Assembly: GCA_021152595.1 (NCBI GenBank)
Contig: JAGKVC010000072.1
Coordinates: 1-14,599, forward strand
DNA: 14,599 bases
Direction: 5' to 3'
Origin: Clostridia bacterium
GTDB lineage: Bacteria; Bacillota; Clostridia; Oscillospirales; Ruminococcaceae
Part shown: in pieces, positions 1 to 5,511 of the stretch
Layout of the letters: every line of letters starts with the position of its first letter
Position numbering within the stretch: the first letter of the stretch is position 1
Notes under the pieces: generated by a model
What the model saw: only the letters and a program-made list of their open reading frames with translations
What the model was told of the DNA's origin: nothing
The model's database searches: none
Position numbers and translations under genes: made by a program

Positions 1-2
1 AT

Positions 3-479
3 CTGAATGCGGACGACTTTGATGAATATCCGGCACCGGAAATGAAGGAGCCGAAATGGCAGAAGAAAACCTACGGCAATTTCGAGCTTGTGACCATCGC
101 GGATGCAGAAATCACCGACGACGGCGGTCTGTTTTCCGATCCCGATCCGATCGGCAAAAGCTATGTTCTGCATGACGCGGACGGCGTGACCTATTATCTG
201 AACAATGTCCGCAGCTCGGCTGTCCCGAACGGTCTGGACAATGAAACCGGCAGGCTCTATACCGCTGACGGCAGGATCGACGGCTACACCGGAAAGGAGC
301 TGCGCGAGATCGAATTTGAGATCTACGACGGCGGCATTATCTTCACCTATACGACCGACGGTGTCGATGATTCCGCTGCGGAACGGGATCCGCGCTGGAT
401 GCCCTATGAGATCTGGGTGCAGGGCAGAATCGCAAAACGCCGCGCCCGTCAGGCGGAATTTCTCGCCGCTTATCTCTGA
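3..479 (+). CDS. Unrecognised acidic protein, 3' part only
   Basis: The reading frame is open to the left edge. Codons before the ATG at 42 read LNADDFDEYPAPE in frame with no stop, and there is no ribosome site ahead of that ATG, so the true start probably lies outside the window. The visible part is 158 residues. It is rich in Asp, Glu, Gly and Tyr, with alternating short hydrophobic stretches (YGNFELVTIADAEI, KSYVLHDADGVTYYL) that suggest beta structure, and it ends in a basic helix-like tail (RIAKRRARQAEFLAAYL). There is no signal peptide or membrane span in the visible part. I do not recognise the family and give no function. It is co-directional with whiA but separated from it by about 280 bp containing a palindromic repeat, so it is probably not in the same operon. 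No U-rich terminator follows it directly. Confidence 0.6.
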   Translation: MNADDFDEYPAPEMKEPKWQKKTYGNFELVTIADAEITDDGGLFSDPDPIGKSYVLHDADGVTYYLNNVRSSAVPNGLDNETGRLYTADGRIDGYTGKELREIEFEIYDGGIIFTYTTDGVDDSAAERDPRWMPYEIWVQGRIAKRRARQAEFLAAYL

Positions 480-520
480 GGGAGCGCTGGTTGAAGCGGT
501 ATCTTCGATAGATTTGTAAT

Positions 521-564
521 GGGGCGCTGCCCCATACCCCGCCAAAGGGACACTGTCCCTTTGG
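521..564. repeat. REP-like palindromic intergenic element
   Basis: Two hairpins stand side by side. GGGGC-GCT-GCCCC (521-533) is a 5-bp stem. CCAAAGGGA-CACTG-TCCCTTTGG (542-564) is a perfect 9-bp stem with a 5-base loop. There is no T-run after either, so this is not a standard terminator. From memory, very similar GGGGC...GCCCC/CCAAAGGGA...TCCCTTTGG blocks recur between genes in Ruminococcus-type genomes, which points to a dispersed REP-like element; copy number cannot be tested here. Confidence 0.6.
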
Positions 565-655
565 AATCCCATTTCCAGAAAAGCCGGCAAATACGTGTTT
601 TCATTTGCAGCTCGAAGTGAGATACCGAAAGGATAGCAGCCCTTAAGCGAGAGTT

Positions 656-691
656 TGAGGACAGTTTGCGAAGCACTATGCGGAGTCCTCA
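656..691. other. Inverted repeat upstream of whiA, with a TATAAA box just after it
   Basis: TGAGGAC (656-662) and GTCCTCA (685-691) are perfect 7-bp inverted repeats around a 22-base centre. A TATAAA sequence at 693-698 follows at once and could be the -10 box of a whiA promoter, but there is no convincing -35 box 16-18 bp before it. The palindrome could be an operator or a leader hairpin, or it could be chance. Confidence 0.25.
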
Positions 692-746
692 TTATAAATC
701 CGCCGGAGACACGTTTCTCAGCGTTTCCAAATTTATCGAATCAGAT

Positions 747-756
747 CGGGGGTGAT
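747..756 (+). promoter_or_regulatory. Ribosome binding site that decides the whiA start
   Basis: The bases CGGGGGTGAT match 8 of 10 positions of the ideal AGGAGGTGAT. The site overlaps the in-frame GTG at 752 and ATG at 755, which rules them out sterically, and it sits 4-8 bases before the GTG at 761. This favours GTG 761 as the start. Confidence 0.65.
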
Positions 757-760
757 GCCT

Positions 761-1666
761 GTGGCATCCTTTTCCAATCAGGTCAAAACGGAAATCTGCG
801 GCAGCATCCGCAAACCGGCAGACCGCCGCGCCTTTCTGACCGGCATTCTGCTCTCCGCGCGCAGATGCACCGCCTCGGAAATTATCCTGCAAACTGAATG
901 TGAAGCCTTTGCCGCGCTCTTTCCGCAGCTTGTGCAGAGCGTCAGCAAAACATGCGGCTTCGATACGGAATTCCGTGCGCGCTCCGGCAGACAGGCTGTC
1001 TGGTGCTTTACCGTCAGCGGCACAGATGCCGTCTCCGCACTGACCGCACCGCTGCATCTCGATCCGGCAAACCGCAAATGGGCGCTGGAATCGCTCAGCG
1101 GAAGAGCGCTCGCATTCGCCGCCGCAGGATGCTTTGTCCTCTGCGGCAGCGTGACCGATCCGGAGCGGCGGTATCATCTGGAGCTGGTGCTTTCGGATGC
1201 ATCTGTCGCGGCGGCGTTTCCCGAAATCCTTGCCGCTGAGCAGCCGGATATCCGCTTCAAATCGACCGTGCGCAAGCAGGATACCGTTCTCTACCTCAAA
1301 CAGAATGAGCAGATCTGCGATGCACTGACCTATTTCGGTGCGCCGAATGCCTCGATGGAGCTTGCCGCGCAGCAGGTCTATAAAAATGTACGCAGCATGA
1401 CAAACCGCCGCACAAACTGCGACCTTGCCAATATCGACAAGAGCGTTGCCGCCGGTGAACAGCAGATCGCGGATATCGAGCTGATTCAGCAGAAGGTCGG
1501 GCTCGGGACGCTGCCTGCCGTTTTGCAGGAGATCGCAGCCGCTCGCCTCGCCGATCCGGAAGCAAGCCTGCGTGAACTCGGCGCAAAGCTCAATCCGCCG
1601 CTTTCACGCTCCGGCGTCAATCACCGCTTGCAGCGGATCTCCGAAATCGCCGCGAAATACAAATAG
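761..1666 (+). CDS. whiA: WhiA, sporulation/cell-division DNA-binding regulator
   Basis: The product is 301 residues from GTG 761, close to the usual 300-320 for WhiA. The N-terminus MASFSNQVKTEI matches the family start (M-SFS-EVK-EL). The degenerate LAGLIDADG homing-endonuclease-like part includes AFAAAGCFVLCGSVTDPERR at about residues 116-135, followed by YHLEL. A middle segment LYLKQNEQICDALTYFGA is also typical. The C-terminal helix-turn-helix region carries the strongest signature: NRRTNCDLANIDKSVAA, then PEASLRELGAKLNPPLSRSG and VNHRL. In the family, WhiA binds DNA with FtsZ-linked roles; in Streptomyces it triggers sporulation septation, and in Bacillus it affects division and chromosome segregation. 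The gene often follows rapZ and yvcK; here the preceding visible gene is an unrecognised one. It ends 34 bp before a strong hairpin terminator. Confidence 0.93.
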   Translation: MASFSNQVKTEICGSIRKPADRRAFLTGILLSARRCTASEIILQTECEAFAALFPQLVQSVSKTCGFDTEFRARSGRQAVWCFTVSGTDAVSALTAPLHLDPANRKWALESLSGRALAFAAAGCFVLCGSVTDPERRYHLELVLSDASVAAAFPEILAAEQPDIRFKSTVRKQDTVLYLKQNEQICDALTYFGAPNASMELAAQQVYKNVRSMTNRRTNCDLANIDKSVAAGEQQIADIELIQQKVGLGTLPAVLQEIAAARLADPEASLRELGAKLNPPLSRSGVNHRLQRISEIAAKYK

Positions 1667-1699
1667 CCCGTGCGAAATCTGTCTTTCCATATGAAAAAT

Positions 1700-1743
1700 A
1701 AAAGCTGCTGAAACCGGCGCAATGCTGATTTCAGCAGCTTTTT
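1700..1743. terminator. Bidirectional terminator between whiA and the two-gene membrane unit
   Basis: AAAGCTGCTGAAA (1701-1713) pairs perfectly with TTTCAGCAGCTTT (1729-1741) around a 15-base loop. On the plus strand the stem ends in TTTTT (1739-1743). On the minus strand the stem is followed by TTTTATTTTT (complement of 1694-1703). It therefore fits as the end of whiA and also of the convergent gene that stops at 1768. Confidence 0.88.
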
Positions 1744-1767
1744 GTCATACCGCACATACAGGACGGA

Positions 1768-2352
1768 TCACTTCTTCGGATTCGGGACATCGAGCATGCA
1801 CCATCTGCCGCCGATCTGATAAAGCGTGACATATTCCGTTGCACTGATATCTGAGCCGTCCGGCGATGTATACTGCACATTCAGCGTACAGATCCAGCCC
1901 TTGCGCACCTTGACATTCACATGATATCTGGACGAGATGCCGGATGTAAGCTGCTCACATTTTGCCGCATCAACCGGCTCCTTGCGCTGGAGCGACGCCT
2001 TCGCCTTGCAGTCCGTTCCGTAAGCGAGATTTGTCGAGGAGATCATCGCCGCACACATTGCGTCGATCGTCATTTGTCCCTCTGCCGCATCGGCATTGAC
2101 AAGCCACGAGGGGAACGCATCTGTCATAGCAGCAGGATCGCGCCTGCTGAGGCCCTTATAGTATTTGCGCACCGGACTGAGATATCTGCCGCTGCAAAAT
2201 ACAAAAAGAATCACCGCCAGAATGATCACACCGATCGCAAGCATCAGCCGGTTTGCCTGCTTCACACCGGAGACCGGCGGCTTGATCTGCTGCATCGGCT
2301 TCGGCTCAAAGATGCCGCTTGGCTGCTCTTTTTCATTCTGCTGTTCCGGCAT
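1768..2352 (-). CDS. Single-span membrane protein with small NTF2-like extracytoplasmic domain
   Basis: The product is 194 residues from the ATG at 2352, chosen because GGAGG lies 8 bases upstream; the frame is open further upstream but without ribosome support. Residues 1-35 are polar and Pro/Gln-rich (cytoplasmic), and 36-54 form one membrane span (LMLAIGVIILAVILFVF). The rest would lie outside. It begins with YYKGLSRRDPAAMTDAFPSW and ends with TLYQIGGRWCMLD. That pattern, a helix with an 'x-D-x-ALxDAFP' look and a last strand with 'GGRW', is reminiscent of NTF2-like or DUF4878-type domains; this is an inference from shape, not a firm match. Its start lies inside the end of the upstream gene (20-bp overlap), so the two are translationally coupled and probably act together. 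The function is unknown. Confidence 0.8.
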   Translation of the reverse strand: MPEQQNEKEQPSGIFEPKPMQQIKPPVSGVKQANRLMLAIGVIILAVILFVFCSGRYLSPVRKYYKGLSRRDPAAMTDAFPSWLVNADAAEGQMTIDAMCAAMISSTNLAYGTDCKAKASLQRKEPVDAAKCEQLTSGISSRYHVNVKVRKGWICTLNVQYTSPDGSDISATEYVTLYQIGGRWCMLDVPNPKK

Positions 2353-3316
2353 CTGACACACCTCCGTTTTCCGTTGTATGAAGCACGGATACGATCTCAT
2401 CGAGCAGCGTCTTTGCCTGATCATACGCAGCCTGTGTCTCCTCCTCGGAGCTCATATTCTCCGCAGGAATCCGCAGCGCAAGATAGCTGCCCGCATGCAG
2501 CGGATGCGTCAGTCCTGCCTGCTCCGCAAAATCGGTATCATCAAGCATCAGACATCTTCCCTGCGCAAAGCTGCATTCCGGATAAAGCTCATCGAGCTTC
2601 ACGAACATGTCCTCCGGCTGCAAATATGCCTCTGCATCCGGATCCACCAGCACAAGCATACACGTACTGGACTGGAACTGCACCAGAAGCTGCGTATTAT
2701 ACGATGCGGAATAAGTACCGCTGTTTTCCATCGTCGCCTTGGAGACGGGAATATAGACCGACTGCACAAGCACCTCGCCGTCCGCGGTATAATCGGGACA
2801 CATCGTTTGCAGCCAGTTCGTCAGTTTGTCGGATTCCTCATAAAGCTCCGGATTGTCCGTCAGCAGCAGCACGCGCAGATCCGGATCCTCGCGCGTGACA
2901 TAGTCATATACCAGAAACGCGACGACAATCGTGCAGAATGCTGCGATGCCGAGCCACCATTTTGAGTGGTAGAACCAGTTGCCGATCTTCTGCCAGACGG
3001 TATATTTCTTTTCGGTTTCCTGCTCGCGGAAAACCTTGTCGCTGTCCTCGATCACGCCCTGCTTCAGGCGGATGAGATCGACCTTCTCCTCGGCAAGCTC
3101 CTTTGCATATTCCTCGCGCGCATGATAGGCGGCGTCCTCGGCTTCCGCCTGACGCCTGCGCTCCTTCAGCTCCTCCTCGCGCCGGATTTTCGCCTGAAGC
3201 TCCACTGCATTATGAAATGCCGAGACTTTTTCTGCCTTTGAAAGATCTGCCGGATCGTTCTGCGATTCATTCTGCGGTGTCTGCTGCGGCTTCTGCTCTT
3301 CATCCTGCATGTTCAT
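2333..3316 (-). CDS. Single-span membrane protein with charged helical cytoplasmic segment
   Basis: The product is 327 residues from the ATG at 3316. The sequence reads AAAAGGAGTGATGATGAACATG, where the ATG at 3316 is 5 bases after GGAG; ATG 3319 is too close and ATG 3310 is a possible alternative. Residues 1-25 are Gln/Glu/Asn-rich. About 28-100 form a highly charged predicted helix or coiled coil (AKIRREEELKERRRQAEAED, then EEYAKELAEEKVDLIRLKQG). A Trp-rich stretch (GNWFYHSKWWLG) leads into a membrane span at about 120-138. About 190 extracytoplasmic residues follow, with a strand-like DLRVLLLTDNPELYEESDKL segment and a LAL-RIPAENM stretch. The extracellular part loosely recalls proteins that bind or present ligands, but I recognise no family. 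It is the first gene of a two-gene unit with its own strong promoter. Confidence 0.8.
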   Translation of the reverse strand: MNMQDEEQKPQQTPQNESQNDPADLSKAEKVSAFHNAVELQAKIRREEELKERRRQAEAEDAAYHAREEYAKELAEEKVDLIRLKQGVIEDSDKVFREQETEKKYTVWQKIGNWFYHSKWWLGIAAFCTIVVAFLVYDYVTREDPDLRVLLLTDNPELYEESDKLTNWLQTMCPDYTADGEVLVQSVYIPVSKATMENSGTYSASYNTQLLVQFQSSTCMLVLVDPDAEAYLQPEDMFVKLDELYPECSFAQGRCLMLDDTDFAEQAGLTHPLHAGSYLALRIPAENMSSEEETQAAYDQAKTLLDEIVSVLHTTENGGVSDAGTAE

Positions 3317-3336
3317 CATCACTCCTTTTCCGGTTT

Positions 3337-3365
3337 ATTATAACACATCTCACTGTAAATTTCAA
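3337..3365 (-). promoter_or_regulatory. Near-consensus extended -10 sigma-A promoter
   Basis: On the minus strand, TTGAAA (complement of 3360-3365) is followed after exactly 17 bases by TATAAT (complement of 3337-3342). A TGT directly precedes the -10 box, giving an extended -10. The expected start of transcription is only a few bases before the ribosome site of the gene at 3316, so the leader is short. It drives the two-gene membrane unit. Confidence 0.85.
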
Positions 3366-3394
3366 TGGATAACAGATGAAAAATCACACGCATA

Positions 3395-3436
3395 CAAAAG
3401 AAGCCGCTCCGGTCAGCATACACTGATCAGAGCGGC
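3395..3436 (-). terminator. Terminator of the long carbohydrate-transport operon
   Basis: Read on the minus strand, GCCGCTCTGATCAG pairs with CTGACCGGAGCGGC (complements of 3423-3436 and 3403-3416), with one mismatch and one G-T pair, around a 6-base loop. TTCTTTTG follows. It starts 8 bp after the stop codon of the last permease gene and isolates the operon from the promoter at 3337-3365. Confidence 0.85.
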
Positions 3437-3444
3437 CTGCATAT

Positions 3445-4578
3445 TTATCCCACGATACCGGAGCGCTCGATACCCTCTGTGAAATGCTTTTGCAGCAGTG
3501 CATAGAGAATGAGCATCGGTGTAATGGAAATCAGGCATCCGGCTTCGAGCCAGACAATCTTTTCACGCGCGCTGACATTTGCGTTTGCATTGTTGAAGAT
3601 CGCAATATTCAGCGTGCCGTCGAGATTTTTCAGTACCAGCGAGATCGTCTTCGTATTCGTGAAGAACGAGCTTGCGACATAGTAATCATTCCAGTACCAG
3701 ACGATCGAGAACAGGAAGACCGTCAGGAACGAGGAGCCTGCATTCGGAACCATGACGCGCAGGAATGTCATGAGCGGACCGCAGCCGTCAAGATATGCCG
3801 CATCCTCCAGCTCCTTCGGGAGTCCGCGGAAGAACTGCCGGAAAATGAAGATCATCAGGCCTGCACGGATGCCGTTTGCGGTCAGCGCCGGCAGATACAT
3901 GACGAGCTTGTTGTCGATCAGGTTGACATGACCGAACAGGAAATTCCGGAATGTGCTGTAAAGCGGAATCGAAATGATCTGCGTCGGGACGAGAATCATC
4001 AGAATGACGATGCCGAACAGCAGATTTCTGCCCTTGAACCTGAACCGCGCAAAGCCGTAGCCGGTGAGCGCGCAGGTCACAACCTGACAGAGGGAACAGC
4101 CGATATTCAGCACCAGCGTATTGATCAGCGGATTGTTCTTCGTCTGCGTCAGTCCCATTGCATTGATCGTCTGCTTCATGATGCGCAGCGTCAGATGCCG
4201 CGGAATCCAGATGATCGTCGGATCATTCATATCGGTATTCTCGCGGAAGCCGTAGGAGATCATGAACATCAGCGGCGTCAGAATCACAAATCCCAGTCCG
4301 AACAGAATCAGGAAGCGGAATACCGGCCAGCACTTTTCAAAAATCTGCTTGCGCCGGAGATAGGCGATCTCCTGCTTGTTCATGCTCTGCATCCGGATCT
4401 TCATGGCTTCCTTTTTGGACATGCCCTCGCCGACATCATGTGCCTCATGGACATCCGGCACAGCGCTCGGCGGAATATAGCCTTCGGGAAGCTGCGGATG
4501 CGCCGGTCTGCCGCTTTTTTCACGCAGCGGTGCAGCTTCTTCGGCGGCTTCGGGGTTCAGCTTGTTTTCCAAATCCAT
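3445..4578 (-). CDS. Carbohydrate ABC transporter permease, MalG-like, with N-terminal extension
   Basis: The product is a 377-residue inner-membrane channel subunit of the MalG/MsmG class. About six membrane spans begin near residue 88 (FLILFGLGFVILTPLMFMIS). The EAA loop, which docks the ATPase, is at about 257-277: EDAAYLDGCGPLMTFLRVMV then P. The C-terminal KHFTEGIERSGIVG resembles the usual end of MalG-type permeases. Family members are usually about 270-300 residues; here there are about 87 extra cytoplasmic residues before the first span, Pro/Glu-rich at first and then basic (KKEAMKIRMQSMNKQEIAYL). The ATG at 4578 has GGGGG upstream. It lies 12 bp after the partner permease gene and is the last gene of the operon. 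Its sugar is unknown. Confidence 0.92.
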   Translation of the reverse strand: MDLENKLNPEAAEEAAPLREKSGRPAHPQLPEGYIPPSAVPDVHEAHDVGEGMSKKEAMKIRMQSMNKQEIAYLRRKQIFEKCWPVFRFLILFGLGFVILTPLMFMISYGFRENTDMNDPTIIWIPRHLTLRIMKQTINAMGLTQTKNNPLINTLVLNIGCSLCQVVTCALTGYGFARFRFKGRNLLFGIVILMILVPTQIISIPLYSTFRNFLFGHVNLIDNKLVMYLPALTANGIRAGLMIFIFRQFFRGLPKELEDAAYLDGCGPLMTFLRVMVPNAGSSFLTVFLFSIVWYWNDYYVASSFFTNTKTISLVLKNLDGTLNIAIFNNANANVSAREKIVWLEAGCLISITPMLILYALLQKHFTEGIERSGIVG

Positions 4579-4590
4579 ATCTGCACCCCC

Positions 4591-5511
4591 TTATTCCACT
4601 TCGTAGAAGATAAACTTGTTGATGATCATGACGACAATGCCGACCACGACCATGACAATCGCAAAATAGCTCCAAGCCATTGCAGCGGCATAGGCATAAT
4701 CCCAGTCGAGCTGCTTATCCAGCACGCGCGCCATGACAAGATTATCTGTCTTCGTAAAGGAATCAATAACCGTATAGATGAAGTTTGCAAGGATCATCGG
4801 GCTGACATAGGGCAGCGTGATCTTCCAGAAATATTCCCATGCCGTTGCGCCCTCCATCGACGCCGCCTCCTTTGCGGAAACGGGGATATTCTGAAGCGCC
4901 GCGAGGAAAATCAGAATCTGGATGCCGCTGCTCCAGACCAGTCCGAAGATATTGGTCACAACGGAATTGATGATATCGCTGAGCTGTGCGCTGATATTCA
5001 TAACGCCTAAGAATTCGAGAAGCTGATCGACGATATCCGTCTCAAAGAGCGTGGAGAACTGTGCGCCGCTGTCCGCGCCGGTGCTTGCAATGTCACCGCT
5101 GATGATATTGTAGACAGGTCCCGTCGCAATGATGACCGGCAGGAAGAAGATCGCACGGGCAAATCCCCTGCCCTTGAACTCCTGATTCAGAATCACCGCG
5201 ATAAACAGCGAGAAAATCAGAATCATCGGTGTCGTGATCGCGGTATCCTTGAGGACGGTGATCAGATTCTGCTTGTACTGCGGATCGGCAGCGAAGGCGT
5301 ATTTGAAATTTGCCAGCCAGTTCTGCCCGACGCTCCACAGCCAGACCTTGTGCATGCCGCCGACATCCGGCTTGAGCTGTGCGTTATCCATGAAGCAGTA
5401 GCAGAGCGATTCCAGCAGCGGAATCAGGAACCAGAGCAGCGTGCCGATCATCCAGATCGAGATAAAGCCATAGCCATAGAGGGCTTTTCTGCGTTCATAC
5501 GGAATTTTCAT
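4591..5511 (-). CDS. Sugar ABC transporter permease, MalF/UgpA-like
   Basis: The product is 306 residues with about six membrane spans. The EAA loop at about 214-234 reads EAASMEGATAWEYFWKITLP, with the expected EAA...G...P pattern. It should pair with the MalG-like permease 12 bp downstream to form a channel. An unusual polar insertion of about 45-50 residues (about 133-180; it includes ASTGADSGAQFSTLF and FLGVMNISAQLSDI) sits between the span FFLPVIIATGPVYNI and the following NIFGLVW span, probably on the outer face. The ATG at 5511 overlaps the stop of the preceding gene by 4 bp (ATGA), and its GGAGG ribosome site lies inside that gene, so translation is coupled to the DUF5696 gene. Substrate unknown. 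Confidence 0.92.
   Translation of the reverse strand: MKIPYERRKALYGYGFISIWMIGTLLWFLIPLLESLCYCFMDNAQLKPDVGGMHKVWLWSVGQNWLANFKYAFAADPQYKQNLITVLKDTAITTPMILIFSLFIAVILNQEFKGRGFARAIFFLPVIIATGPVYNIISGDIASTGADSGAQFSTLFETDIVDQLLEFLGVMNISAQLSDIINSVVTNIFGLVWSSGIQILIFLAALQNIPVSAKEAASMEGATAWEYFWKITLPYVSPMILANFIYTVIDSFTKTDNLVMARVLDKQLDWDYAYAAAMAWSYFAIVMVVVGIVVMIINKFIFYEVE

Noticed and set aside
542..564. Perfect hairpin considered as a terminator for the first gene
   Set aside because: Neither strand has a U-rich stretch after the stem, so it was called a repeat instead.
3484..5010. A 508-codon plus-strand open frame opposite the permease genes
   Set aside because: Its product is rich in His, Arg, Asp and Gln with no family features, and it is exactly antisense to two clear ABC permeases with EAA motifs. 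It is a shadow of high-GC third positions.
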